From: Lentimicrobiaceae bacterium
GTDB taxonomy: Bacteria; Bacteroidota; Bacteroidia; Bacteroidales; JALOCA01
Length of the DNA: 64,000 bases
Direction of reading: 5' to 3'
NCBI GenBank assembly: GCA_023227965.1
Contig: JALOCA010000013.1
Location: forward strand, 11,436-75,435
Shown: positions 25,139 through 34,166 of the stretch, one piece after another
Numbering within the stretch: the first letter of the stretch is position 1
How the letters are laid out: every line of letters starts with the position of its first letter
Notes under the pieces: generated by a model
Told to the model about the DNA's origin: nothing
Seen by the model: only the letters and a program-made list of their open reading frames with translations
The model's database searches: none
Made by a program: the position numbers and the translations under genes

Positions 25139-25834
25139 TTATAAAAACTTTAACAGGTCAGACAGGGTAAAAATTTCGTAGGTTGTATTATTAGAATGAT
25201 TTACATGGTTATAATTAAAAAAAACCTGGTCAATTCCGGCATTTTTTGCCCCAAGGACATCTACATCCAAATCGTCGCCCACCATTAAACTTTGCTCGGC
25301 AACGGCACCTGTCTGGCGAAAAGCGTAGAAAAAAATACCCGGATCAGGTTTTTTTATTCCCGCATCTTCCGAAGTAATGATACAGGTAAAATATTTTCTC
25401 AGATCCGATGTCTCCATCTTTTTGTACTGCACCTCTTCAAAACCATTGGTTATGATGTGTAAAACATATTTTTGAGAAAGATATCCCAATGTTTCATGTG
25501 TACCCGGAAATACATTATTTTTAAAGGGTAAACGGGCTAAATAGGTATCGGCAAGTCTTGTCGCCAAAGCAAGGTCATTGATTCCATAATCATTAAGCGC
25601 AAGCAAAAATCGCCGGACATGTAATGTTTCCTTCTGTATCTGCCCATTACGATATTGCTCCCACAACAAATTGTTGTAATGTTTATACACCTCATAAAAA
25701 GGTTCAAAACTTGCGATACCTCGTTGGGGTAATTGTTCAAAAACAAATATCTCACGGAATGTCTGTGCACTGCTAGTTTCAAAATCCCAAATAGTTTTAT
25801 CCAGGTCGAAAAAAATATGTTTGTACTGTTTCAT
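25139..25834 (-). CDS. HAD-superfamily hydrolase, YjjG-like nucleotidase
   Basis: A 231-residue cytoplasmic phosphatase. The HAD motifs are in order: motif I FFDLDKTIWDF (Asp nucleophile near residue 10; note Lys in place of the usual Gly after the second Asp, typical of YjjG relatives), motif II ITNG, motif III KKPDPGIF, and motif IV GDDLDVDVLGA. A helical cap lies between motifs I and II. YjjG-type enzymes dephosphorylate non-canonical pyrimidine nucleotides in E. coli; here that is a family inference. Transcribed divergently from the T9SS-secreted hydrolase at 25927, with back-to-back promoter boxes. Confidence 0.87.
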   Translation of the reverse strand: MKQYKHIFFDLDKTIWDFETSSAQTFREIFVFEQLPQRGIASFEPFYEVYKHYNNLLWEQYRNGQIQKETLHVRRFLLALNDYGINDLALATRLADTYLARLPFKNNVFPGTHETLGYLSQKYVLHIITNGFEEVQYKKMETSDLRKYFTCIITSEDAGIKKPDPGIFFYAFRQTGAVAEQSLMVGDDLDVDVLGAKNAGIDQVFFNYNHVNHSNNTTYEIFTLSDLLKFL

Positions 25835-25854
25835 GCTCAGTTCAAAATGGGTGG

Positions 25855-25862
25855 CAAAAGTA
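25855..25862 (-). promoter_or_regulatory. Predicted -7 box of the YjjG-like gene
   Basis: The minus strand reads TACTTTTG, 20 bases before the ATG ending at 25834. It faces the plus-strand box at 25893. Confidence 0.5.
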
Positions 25863-25892
25863 GTGAAGAAATGTTTATAATTGATTTTTACC

Positions 25893-25900
25893 TACTTTTG
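25893..25900 (+). promoter_or_regulatory. Predicted -7 box of the T9SS-secreted EEP gene
   Basis: TACTTTTG matches TAnnTTTG, 26 bases before the TTG start codon at 25927. It is identical to the opposing box at 25855-25862. Confidence 0.5.
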
Positions 25901-25926
25901 CTTTTCTTTTATAATTTTTCTGAAAA

Positions 25927-27210
25927 TTGAAAAAATCATTATTTATTTTCCTATTATTTAGCCCTTTATTATTGGTTGCGCAGGATACCCTTTTGTATAT
26001 GCAGTACAATTTGCTTAACTATGGTAATTATACAAGTTACTGTACCACATCGAACAACAACATAAATAATAAAGATACTTATCTGCAAACTATTTTTTCA
26101 TACATCAGACCGGACATTCTTACCGTAAATGAGATGGCAGGGAGCAATACAACTGCCCAGCGTTTACTTTACAATACTTTGAATTGCAATGGCACAACCA
26201 TTTATAGTAAAGCTGATTATGTAAATACAAACGGTTCTGACCTTGTAAGTGCGCTTTACTACAATAATCTGAAAATAGGTATTGTAAACCAATATACCAT
26301 ACCTACAACCTACCGCGATATCTTAATTTATAAGCTTTTTTACAAATCGCCACAACTTGCCGTTAATCACGATACCATTTTTTTTGTAGTGATTGCCGCC
26401 CATCTTAAAGCAGGAAGTAGCACTTCTGACATGCAGGAACGAGCATTCGAAACCACTGCTCTCATGAATTACCTTGGAAGCCATTCTTTACATGCCAATC
26501 GAATTGTATCGGGTGATTTTAATTTGTACGGAGTTTCGGAACAGGCTTACCAGAATCTTATTAACCATTCAAACACCAACATACGTTTTTACGATCCTGT
26601 TAATAAGGCGGGCGAATGGAATGGAAATTCATTTTATGCTCCTTACCACACACAATCTACACATACCTATTCCAATGATTGTTTTGCATCAGGCGGGCTG
26701 GACGACCGTTTTGATTTTATCCTGGTTTCGCAAAGCATAATGAACGGCATCCAACAAGTGCAATGTCTTCCACAAACATACAAAGCCATCGGAAACGACG
26801 GGCTGCATTTCAACGATGCTATAATTGATTATCCCGTAAATAACAATGTTCCTTCTAATGTACTGGATGCGCTGTACAACATGTCGGACCATCTCCCAGT
26901 TACTATGAAGATTAAAATCAATCCCCCAGGAACAGGTATTGATAATCCACGAGAAATTAATTCCTTTGGGATTAATTTTTCAAACCCCGTACAAGAATCA
27001 TTGTCTATTAAAATACAAACTCCTTCTACCCGGCAACTCGAAATAAAAATTCTTGCCATTACCGGTCAGGAATTTTTTACAAAAAAAACCAATGCAAACC
27101 CAGGAGAAAACCTGCTTATTTTTTCGGTAAGCAGCCTTAAAAAGGGTATTTACCTTCTAAAGGTTTCCGATGGCAGAAATATACTGGTTAAAAAATTGGT
27201 AAAAGAATAA
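25927..27210 (+). CDS. T9SS-secreted endonuclease/exonuclease/phosphatase-fold hydrolase
   Basis: A 427-residue exported protein. It has a signal peptide ending LLVAQ and then a DNase I-like (EEP) domain: YMQYNLLNYG at the start, the metal-binding Glu in LTVNEMAG, AAHLKAG, SGDFNLYG, and the catalytic MSDHLPVTM near residue 325. The last ~75 residues are a T9SS type A sorting domain: a beta-rich segment from SFGINFSNPVQESLSIKIQ through KKGIYLLKVSDG to the basic end KKLVKE. It is thus routed across the outer membrane and probably attached to the surface. The start codon is TTG, supported by the signal peptide and the promoter box. It could be a nuclease, a sphingomyelinase-like lipase or a phosphatase; the sequence does not decide. 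Confidence 0.88.
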   Translation: MKKSLFIFLLFSPLLLVAQDTLLYMQYNLLNYGNYTSYCTTSNNNINNKDTYLQTIFSYIRPDILTVNEMAGSNTTAQRLLYNTLNCNGTTIYSKADYVNTNGSDLVSALYYNNLKIGIVNQYTIPTTYRDILIYKLFYKSPQLAVNHDTIFFVVIAAHLKAGSSTSDMQERAFETTALMNYLGSHSLHANRIVSGDFNLYGVSEQAYQNLINHSNTNIRFYDPVNKAGEWNGNSFYAPYHTQSTHTYSNDCFASGGLDDRFDFILVSQSIMNGIQQVQCLPQTYKAIGNDGLHFNDAIIDYPVNNNVPSNVLDALYNMSDHLPVTMKIKINPPGTGIDNPREINSFGINFSNPVQESLSIKIQTPSTRQLEIKILAITGQEFFTKKTNANPGENLLIFSVSSLKKGIYLLKVSDGRNILVKKLVKE

Positions 27211-27237
27211 TACCTGGTAATAATTTATAAACATATA

Positions 27238-27771
27238 TTATTCATTCTTATGATTTTCCTCAGAATACCAACCTGCATACATCATGTAGCTGTTGGCAAT
27301 ACGTTGCACCTGTTCTTCGAGGAAACTGTCATTTATTGATTTTACTTTTTTTGCCGGAACGCCGGCATACACACTTCCGCTTTCCACAATAGTATTCTCA
27401 AGCACCACTGCTCCGGCAGCTATTACCGAATTACTATGTATAACTGCATGGTCCATAATTATTGCGCCCATTCCAACAAGTACATTGTCGTGGATAGTAC
27501 ACCCGTGGATGATGGCTCGGTGTGCAATGGAAACATTGTTTCCAATAGTTACAGATGCTTTCTGGTACGTACAATGGATGATGGCTCCGTCCTGAATATT
27601 TACATTATTGCCGATGCGAATCGAATGTACATCGCCTCTTATCACCGCATTAAACCACACACTACAGTCTTCACCCATAACAATATCACCTATTAATGTC
27701 GCATTGTCGGCAAACCAACAATTGTTTCCATAAACAGGCAAAGTCCCTTTTATAGCCTTAATTAATGCCAT
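27238..27771 (-). CDS. Gamma carbonic anhydrase-like hexapeptide-repeat protein
   Basis: A 177-residue left-handed beta-helix protein of the gamma carbonic anhydrase (YrdA/PaaY-like) family. Repeats run from DNATLIGDIVMGEDCSVWF to IVESGSVYAGVPAKKVK, followed by a C-terminal helix. The three zinc-binding histidines expected from the archaeal enzyme Cam are present: His66, His84 and His89 (SIAHRAIIHGC). Arg45 and Asp47 in AVIRGD are also conserved. Many such proteins are metal-binding but show little carbonic anhydrase activity, so the activity is inferred. It converges with the EEP gene, 27 bases apart. Confidence 0.9.
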   Translation of the reverse strand: MALIKAIKGTLPVYGNNCWFADNATLIGDIVMGEDCSVWFNAVIRGDVHSIRIGNNVNIQDGAIIHCTYQKASVTIGNNVSIAHRAIIHGCTIHDNVLVGMGAIIMDHAVIHSNSVIAAGAVVLENTIVESGSVYAGVPAKKVKSINDSFLEEQVQRIANSYMMYAGWYSEENHKNE

Positions 27772-28379
27772 ATTTGCTATTATTTGATAACATTACTTTT
27801 ATAAAATAACAACCGATATTTATATAATGTTTGATTAAACTTCCAAAGTTTCAATTTCTGTAAAAAAGTATCAAGTTTTAAATTTATAACTAAGATTTAA
27901 TCAAGTTTTTACTGTAAAAACAATTAATTAAGCTAAATATTTTAATAGAACAGACTATACTTGCCTTCGCTTCTTCTTCAGGCTTAGTATCTGACCATTT
28001 TTTGATAAAACGGTAATAAATAATAAAAACTAAAATTTATTGTATAATTGAATTTGAATAATTTAAGAATAGGATACGGATTTTTGCTGATGTAACAGAT
28101 TTTAATTCTGATAAGTTAGAATGATTTTCAGATATATCCGTTCTTATTATTCATGTTTGCATGAATAAAATCAGTCTTAAATTTATTTATAATTATTAGC
28201 GTTTATCCGCTTAAATTGTGAAAATCCGTGTTCAATTTTTTTCTGATATATGGCATTCTATTTGTCCAATTGCGCTTACGTTATTGAGAAAAATTTTTAA
28301 AAAAAAGAACCATTGCCAAGGAGAAAATTTATCCTACATTAGCAGTCTTCAATTATAGTTTTCTCAGAAAATTTAGCAA
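27772..28379. other. Long AT-rich intergenic region upstream of the GH20 gene
   Basis: About 600 bases with no supportable gene. Its most structured part is the fold-back element at 28075-28229 (listed separately). No exact TAnnTTTG box is positioned correctly before the GH20 ATG. Confidence 0.45.
28075..28229. repeat. Imperfect fold-back element with terminal inverted repeats and central hairpin
   Basis: ACGGATTTT (28075-28083) and its exact reverse complement AAAATCCGT (28221-28229) bound a ~155-base stretch. Near its middle is a perfect 9-base hairpin, TTATTCATG / CATGAATAA, with a TTTG loop (28147-28168). The right arm reads like words often seen in dispersed intergenic repeats of Bacteroidota and other bacteria (ATTAGCGTTTATCCGC, AAAATCCGTG). 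I read it as a decayed copy of such a repeat, with moderate certainty. Confidence 0.45.
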
Positions 28380-30659
28380 ATGAAAAACATTGTATGTGCA
28401 CTATTTGTGATGATTCTATCTGTTTTTTTGTCTTTTGGACAAAAAAATAACATCCTGGCTTTGATACCTCAGCCAAAGACTTTTATACAAAAAAATGGAA
28501 GTTTTAAAATCAAAGCCACTTTACAGATATTTACAGAAAACGGGCAACCTCAAAATACCAAATCGGCAAAACTATTTCTGGATCAGGTAAATTTGGGGTA
28601 TGGTATCAAAGGAAATGTAAATAATAAAGAATCACAACATTCCGCCATTTTATTGAAAACCAACCCAGACAGCAACTATCGGGCTGAAGGTTACCATCTG
28701 ACGGTAGAAAAGAAGAAAATAACCATTGAAGGATCGCCGCAGGGAGTTTTCTACGGGCTGCAAACTTTAGCTCAACTGGTGCAGCAAAACCAGAAAAAAT
28801 TATCCGTACCTTGTTGCGAAATCATTGATTATCCTGAATTTTCGTGGCGTGGAATGCACCTCGACGTCAGCAGGCACTTTTTCCCGCTAAGTTTTATCAA
28901 AAAATACATTGACTACCTTTCCATGTACAAAATGAATACCTTCCACTGGCATCTTACGGATGACCAGGGTTGGCGGATTGAAATAAAAAAGTATCCCAAA
29001 CTTACGCAAACCGGGGCATGGAGAAATTACACGTTGAATGGTCATTACAGCACAATGCCCCAACAATTTGATTCTACACGTTATGGCGGTTTTTATACAC
29101 AGGAAGAAATCCGCGAAGTAGTTGACTATGCCCAAAAACGTTTTGTTACCATCGTTCCGGAAATAGAAATGCCAGGGCATGCGCTTGCTGCATTGAGTGC
29201 TTACCCGGAACTTTCCTGTAGCGGTGGGCATTTTGAAGTTATTGGAAACTGGGGCGTTTTTGAAGATGTTTTTTGTACCAAAGAAGAAACATTCACTTTT
29301 TTGCAGGATGTGCTTTCCGAAGTAATGGATTTATTTCCGGGAAAATACATACATATTGGCGGCGATGAATGTCCTAAGGAACGGTGGAAAAAATGCCCGG
29401 TATGTCAGCAAAGAATAAAAGACGAAGGGTTAAAAGACGAAAATAAACTGCAAAGTTATTTTATTGCAAGAATAGAAAAGTTTGTAAATTCCAAAAGCCG
29501 CTCCATAATCGGGTGGGACGAGATATTGGAAGGCGGGCTTGCGCCAAATGCAACGGTGATGTCGTGGCGCGGAACTGAAGGCGGTTTAGCAGCAGCAAAG
29601 CTGAAACACAACGTGGTAATGGCGCCAGGCTCTCATTGTTATTTTGATTATTATCAAGGTAATCCTAAATTTGAGCCTTTGGCAATAGGCGGATTTATCC
29701 CTGTGGAAAAAGTTTATCAGTTTGATCCGATTCCCGCAGGCTTAAATCCGGAAGAAAATAAATACATACTCGGTGGCCAGGCAAATGTTTGGACAGAATA
29801 CATTCCCGATGGCAAACAAGTAGAATACATGATTTTTCCACGTATGTGCGCCCTTTCCGAAGCATTGTGGACTTACCCTCAAAATAGGGATTTTGAATCG
29901 TTCAAAAAAAGACTTTTATCCCATCTGAAATTATATGATCATTTGAATATCAATTATTCAAAAGCGATGTTTGCATTAAAGTTCCAGGTTTCTAAAGGAA
30001 AAGCTCCGCTGACGGTTACTCTGGCAGGGGAGCCGGGAATTGAAATCAGGTATAATACGGATGGTTCGGAGCTGACAGGAAAAACTATCCTGTATTCTTC
30101 TCCAATTTCCATTTCCAAAACTTGTTTGTTGCAGGCAGGTAATTTTTCCGGAGGAAAGTTATGCAGCCCGGTTTTAAGCCAGCAGTTTTATGTAAATCCG
30201 GCTACCGGAAAAAACGTAACCTTAACCTATCCTCCTCACGAAAATTATAATGTTGGCGGAGCAGCTACCCTTACCGATGGAATTTTGGGTAGAATTCCCT
30301 GGTATGGTGGCGAATGGTTAGGCTTTAATGGAAAAAACTGCGAAGCAATTCTTGATCTGGAAAAAACAACAAAAATTTCCAAAGTCATTGTGGATGTTTT
30401 AAATGCAGAAAGTAGTTGGATCTATCTGCCTAAAAGCATCGAAGTTTTTATTTCACCGGATGGTGTTAATTTTACTTCTGTAAAAAAAATTTCCGAAAAG
30501 GAAATAGTGGAAATGCAGCGTAAAATGATTTTGGAAACCGATGGTTTACAAACAAGATATCTGAAAATTGTAGTGGAAAACAACGGAAAAATTCCGGATG
30601 GGAAACCTGGTGCCGGTTACGACGCTTGGTTGTTTGTGGACGAAATTTTGGTAGAATAA
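28380..30659 (+). CDS. Secreted GH20 beta-N-acetylhexosaminidase with C-terminal discoidin-like domain
   Basis: Removes terminal beta-linked GlcNAc or GalNAc from glycans, acting in the periplasm or on the surface. The 759 residues comprise a signal peptide (to about residue 21, LSFGQ), a GH20b alpha+beta domain (about 30-140), the catalytic barrel starting at YPEFSWRGMHLDVSRHF and containing HWHLTDDQGWRIEIKKYP, and the catalytic pair Asp329-Glu330 in HIGGDECPKERW. After the barrel comes a chitobiase-like C-terminal beta domain (about 540-610) and an F5/8-type discoidin-like domain (about 620-759) that may bind sugar. No T9SS sorting domain is present. It converges with cpsB, nine bases apart. 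Confidence 0.95.
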   Translation: MKNIVCALFVMILSVFLSFGQKNNILALIPQPKTFIQKNGSFKIKATLQIFTENGQPQNTKSAKLFLDQVNLGYGIKGNVNNKESQHSAILLKTNPDSNYRAEGYHLTVEKKKITIEGSPQGVFYGLQTLAQLVQQNQKKLSVPCCEIIDYPEFSWRGMHLDVSRHFFPLSFIKKYIDYLSMYKMNTFHWHLTDDQGWRIEIKKYPKLTQTGAWRNYTLNGHYSTMPQQFDSTRYGGFYTQEEIREVVDYAQKRFVTIVPEIEMPGHALAALSAYPELSCSGGHFEVIGNWGVFEDVFCTKEETFTFLQDVLSEVMDLFPGKYIHIGGDECPKERWKKCPVCQQRIKDEGLKDENKLQSYFIARIEKFVNSKSRSIIGWDEILEGGLAPNATVMSWRGTEGGLAAAKLKHNVVMAPGSHCYFDYYQGNPKFEPLAIGGFIPVEKVYQFDPIPAGLNPEENKYILGGQANVWTEYIPDGKQVEYMIFPRMCALSEALWTYPQNRDFESFKKRLLSHLKLYDHLNINYSKAMFALKFQVSKGKAPLTVTLAGEPGIEIRYNTDGSELTGKTILYSSPISISKTCLLQAGNFSGGKLCSPVLSQQFYVNPATGKNVTLTYPPHENYNVGGAATLTDGILGRIPWYGGEWLGFNGKNCEAILDLEKTTKISKVIVDVLNAESSWIYLPKSIEVFISPDGVNFTSVKKISEKEIVEMQRKMILETDGLQTRYLKIVVENNGKIPDGKPGAGYDAWLFVDEILVE

Positions 30660-30668
30660 ACCGTTTCG

Positions 30669-31415
30669 CTAAAGTGTAGAATTCAATAATTTTCCTGAAT
30701 TCAGCAACTTTTCCACATATTTTTCCCTCAGAGCGATTTCCAGAACATGCATGTAATTAAAATTATGCATATCCGTGCCTAAGAAATCTACCAGACCTTT
30801 GTCAACAAGTTTTTCTGCAATTTTTTTAACAGTAGCATTGTAGTATCCCCCCAGCGAAATAGTATTTATTTGCAGAAAAACGCCTCTCTCCTTTAACTCC
30901 TGGAATTTATCCAACTCGTTAAACCAATAGGAATACCGTTCAATATGAGCAAGAATCACCTTATAGCCGTCAATTTGCAAATCGAAAATAAATTGTTTCA
31001 GGTTGGGATGGGAATTATAATAGGAAAGCTCCACAAGAACATAATTATTTCCAAAAGTCATCAACTTGCCATTTTTGTATTTTTCCTCAAAACGATCATC
31101 CATAAGATATTCGGCAGCAGCTTCAATAATTATAGGAATTCCAGCGTCTTTTACACCTTTTTTTACTTTTTCCAGCCCATTAAGAATAATTTCAGGGGTA
31201 TTAGTAAAAAACTCTCCTTGAATATGTGGGGTGGTAATCAGTTTGCGGAAGCCCAGTTGGCTCATCCTTCGTATCAGGTCAACGGACTCTTCCAAGGTTT
31301 TCACCCCGTCGTCTATTCCCGGAATGAGGTGTGAGTGCATATCAACTCCCAGCAACCCCATGTCAAGCGGCTGCGTTAACTTTTTCTCCTTAAACAGATT
31401 GTTCAGTAAATTCAT
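30669..31415 (-). CDS. CpsB/YwqE-type protein tyrosine phosphatase (PHP fold)
   Basis: A 248-residue metal-dependent tyrosine phosphatase. The PHP signature is clear: GVDMHSHLIPGIDDGVKTLEESVDLI near residue 23, TTPHIQGEFF, ILAHIERYSYW and FLGTDMHN. In Gram-positive and Bacteroidota capsule loci these enzymes dephosphorylate the Tyr-kinase/chain-length regulator and so control polymer length. It is the last gene of the wbpE-wbpD-galE-rfbB run (41-base gap from rfbB), consistent with that job. The cognate tyrosine kinase is not in the window. Confidence 0.92.
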   Translation of the reverse strand: MNLLNNLFKEKKLTQPLDMGLLGVDMHSHLIPGIDDGVKTLEESVDLIRRMSQLGFRKLITTPHIQGEFFTNTPEIILNGLEKVKKGVKDAGIPIIIEAAAEYLMDDRFEEKYKNGKLMTFGNNYVLVELSYYNSHPNLKQFIFDLQIDGYKVILAHIERYSYWFNELDKFQELKERGVFLQINTISLGGYYNATVKKIAEKLVDKGLVDFLGTDMHNFNYMHVLEIALREKYVEKLLNSGKLLNSTL

Positions 31416-31456
31416 TATCTTATGGTGTGTCCTCGCTCAACTTGTACTGTAATAAA

Positions 31457-32509
31457 TTATCTTTTAACATATTGCTGCTCATAATATTTTTGATAATCAC
31501 CCGAAGTAAGATGGTTGATCCAGTCTTCGTTAGCCAAATACCAGTCCACCGTTTCTTCAAAACCTTCGGCAAAGCGGATGGTTGGAGTCCAACCCAATTC
31601 CGTGTGTAATTTAGTAGCGTCAATGGCATAGCGGAGATCGTGTCCGGCACGGTCTTTTACGAAAGTGATCAACTGAGCAGAAGTTCCTTCCGGACGACAT
31701 AGTTTCTTGTCCATGATTTCGCAAAGTTTTTTTACCAAATCAATGTTTTTCCATTCGTTATTACCACCAATATTATAAGTTTCACCATTTTTCCCCCTAT
31801 GAAAAATCAGGTCAATGGCTTTGGCATGGTCTTCCACATATAGCCAGTCGCGTACGTTTTCTCCCTTTCCATACACCGGTAAAGGTTTGCTATGCCGGAT
31901 GTTATTGATACAGAGTGGTAACAATTTTTCCGGAAACTGGAAAGGGCCATAGTTGTTGGAACAGTTGGATACCACTATCGGCAAGCCGAAAGTGTGGTGA
32001 TAGGCTCTAACCAAATGATCTGAACTTGCTTTGGATGCAGAATACGGACTCCTTGGGTCGTAAGCAGTTGTTTCCTTGAACGATCCTGTTTTGCCCAGAG
32101 AGCCATACACTTCGTCGGTTGAAATATGGTAAAAACGTTTGCCTTCCATATTATCTTTCCAGATATGCCGGGCTGCATTCAGCAGGTTGACGGTTCCCAC
32201 TATATTTGTAAAAATAAATTCATTAGGATTAGAAATGGAACGATCCACGTGCGATTCAGCAGCAAGATGAATTACCCCGTCGAACCGATATTTTTCAAAA
32301 AGCTCAAAAATGTGTTTTTCGTCCACGATGTCGGCTTTTACAAACTCATAATTGGGTTTGTTTTCCACATCTTTCAGATTTTCAAGATTACCTGCATACG
32401 TTAGCTTGTCCAGGTTGATAATTTTATAGTCGGGATATTTATTTACAAATAACCTGACTACGTGTGAGCCGATGAACCCGGCACCTCCGGTGATTAGCAG
32501 AGTTTTCAT
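31457..32509 (-). CDS. rfbB: dTDP-glucose 4,6-dehydratase
   Basis: Converts dTDP-glucose to dTDP-4-keto-6-deoxyglucose, the precursor of rhamnose and related 6-deoxy sugars. The 350-residue extended SDR protein has the NAD-binding TGGAGFIGSHVVRLF at the start, HLAAESHVDRSI, HISTDEVYGSLG and the catalytic YSASKASSDH. The partner rfbA lies 24 kb away at 56.5 kb, and rfbC/rfbD are not seen, so the final sugar is not determined here. It is 41 bases upstream of cpsB and 37 bases downstream of galE. Confidence 0.96.
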   Translation of the reverse strand: MKTLLITGGAGFIGSHVVRLFVNKYPDYKIINLDKLTYAGNLENLKDVENKPNYEFVKADIVDEKHIFELFEKYRFDGVIHLAAESHVDRSISNPNEFIFTNIVGTVNLLNAARHIWKDNMEGKRFYHISTDEVYGSLGKTGSFKETTAYDPRSPYSASKASSDHLVRAYHHTFGLPIVVSNCSNNYGPFQFPEKLLPLCINNIRHSKPLPVYGKGENVRDWLYVEDHAKAIDLIFHRGKNGETYNIGGNNEWKNIDLVKKLCEIMDKKLCRPEGTSAQLITFVKDRAGHDLRYAIDATKLHTELGWTPTIRFAEGFEETVDWYLANEDWINHLTSGDYQKYYEQQYVKR

Positions 32510-32546
32510 TACTTAATAGATTTATATGTTACTATTTACTTGATTT

Positions 32547-33563
32547 TTACCGTTTCAAAAGAGCCTGTTCCCATTTCCATGCTGAGAAGGTCATATCGTC
32601 GAGGCTAAGCTCTGCTTTCCAGCCCAATTCCTGGTTGGCAAAAGTGGTGTCTGCCCAAACTTTTTCTACATCTCCCTGGCGGCGTTCCACGATTTTATAA
32701 TTTAATTTCTTTCCTGAAGTCTTTTCAAACGAATTAATTACTTCCAGTACAGAAAATCCGTTACCGGTTCCGAGATTGAAAATTTCAAGAGCTTTTTTGG
32801 TTTTACCGTTAAGCATTCTATCCACTGCAACCACATGTGCTTTGGCAATGTCCACCACATGAATGTAATCACGGATGGGTGTTCCGTCGGGAGTATTGTA
32901 ATCGTTGCCAAACACACGCAAAAAATCCCGTTTTCCGATGGCTGTCTGGGTAATGTAAGGCATCAGGTTGTTGGGCACACCGATGGGCAATTCGCCGATG
33001 AGTGCCGAAGGATGCGCACCAATAGGGTTAAAATAACGGAGAGCTATTGCTTTAAGGTTGGTTACGGCAATTGTATCGCGGATTATCGCTTCCGAAATTT
33101 GCTTGGTGTTTCCGTAAGGGCAAAAAGCTTCTTTGATTGGAGAAGTTTCCTTTACGGGAAGTTCATCCGGCTGCCCATAAACTGTACAAGATGAAGAAAA
33201 AACAAAATTATTAATTCCATTTTTTTTCATCCCATCAAGAATATTTATCAGTGAGAACAGGTTGTTCCGGTAATATTTTAAGGGTTCAGCTACCGATTCG
33301 CCAACAGCCTTAAAAGCAGCAAAATGAATGATGGCAGCAATATCTTTATTTTTTGCAAAGAAGTCGCGTGTTAGTCCGCTATCTGCCAAGTCAAACTTTT
33401 CAAATGCCGGACGGATGCCGGTAATTTCTTCAATATTATCGAGTACTCCTATTTCGGAATTACTGAGATTGTCAACAATTATAACCTCGTAGCCCTTGTT
33501 TTGCAGTTCTACCACGGTATGCGAACCTATAAATCCGGTACCTCCGGTTACTAATATTTTCAT
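32547..33563 (-). CDS. galE: UDP-glucose 4-epimerase
   Basis: Interconverts UDP-glucose and UDP-galactose (often also the N-acetyl forms). The 338 residues show TGGTGFIGSHTVVELQ at the start, HFAAFKAVGESV, SSSCTVYGQPDELPV and the catalytic YGNTK (Tyr/Lys), then ALRYFNPIGAHPS. Full-length GalE-type. It sits within the sugar operon, so it likely supplies a galactose or GalNAc donor for polysaccharide; the N-acetyl specificity cannot be read with certainty. Confidence 0.95.
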   Translation of the reverse strand: MKILVTGGTGFIGSHTVVELQNKGYEVIIVDNLSNSEIGVLDNIEEITGIRPAFEKFDLADSGLTRDFFAKNKDIAAIIHFAAFKAVGESVAEPLKYYRNNLFSLINILDGMKKNGINNFVFSSSCTVYGQPDELPVKETSPIKEAFCPYGNTKQISEAIIRDTIAVTNLKAIALRYFNPIGAHPSALIGELPIGVPNNLMPYITQTAIGKRDFLRVFGNDYNTPDGTPIRDYIHVVDIAKAHVVAVDRMLNGKTKKALEIFNLGTGNGFSVLEVINSFEKTSGKKLNYKIVERRQGDVEKVWADTTFANQELGWKAELSLDDMTFSAWKWEQALLKR

Positions 33564-33581
33564 TTTTTTATTTAATAAATT

Positions 33582-34163
33582 TCAGTTTACTAATTTATGG
33601 ACTTTCCCGTTTTCCAACTGATATTTTTCTTTGCTTTCGGGACACATTGCTATACCATTTTTATCAAAATTCAGGCGATAACCGTATTCACTCATCCACC
33701 CGATCTGTTTTGCAGGATTTCCAACCACCAGTGCATAGGCTGGTATTTCCTTGGTAACTACTGCACCAGCACCTATAAAGGCAAACTCTCCAATGTTGTG
33801 TCCGCACACGATGGTAGCATTGGCTCCAATGGAAGCACCCTGTTTAACAATAGTTTGCAAATATTGTCCTCTACGGTTTACTGAGCTTCTCGGATTAATC
33901 ACGTTGGTAAAAACCATAGAAGGACCCAAAAAAACATCGTCTTCACAGATCACTCCGGTATAGATAGATACATTGTTTTGTACTTTCACATTTTTCCCAA
34001 GCACAACACCCGGCGAAACCACTACATTTTGCCCGATGTTACAGTTTTCGCCGATGATACAATTGCTCATAATATGCGAAAAATGCCAAATTTTAGTCCC
34101 CTTACCTATCTTACAATCTTTGTCCACGATAGCTGTTTCGTGCGTAAAAAACTCTTTATCCAT
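33582..34163 (-). CDS. wbpD: Hexapeptide-repeat N-acetyltransferase, WbpD/WlbB-like
   Basis: Predicted to acetylate the 3-amino group of UDP-2-acetamido-3-amino-glucuronate with acetyl-CoA, giving the di-acetamido sugar acid of some O-antigens. The 193-residue left-handed beta-helix protein has the near-diagnostic start FFTHETAIVDKDCKIGKGTKIWHFSHI, then VQNNVSIYTGVICEDDVFLGPS, FTNVINPRS and GNPAKQIGWM. It is directly downstream (3 bases) of the matching aminotransferase. The preceding steps (WbpA, WbpB) are not present in the window. Confidence 0.88.
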   Translation of the reverse strand: MDKEFFTHETAIVDKDCKIGKGTKIWHFSHIMSNCIIGENCNIGQNVVVSPGVVLGKNVKVQNNVSIYTGVICEDDVFLGPSMVFTNVINPRSSVNRRGQYLQTIVKQGASIGANATIVCGHNIGEFAFIGAGAVVTKEIPAYALVVGNPAKQIGWMSEYGYRLNFDKNGIAMCPESKEKYQLENGKVHKLVN

Positions 34164-34166
34164 AGC

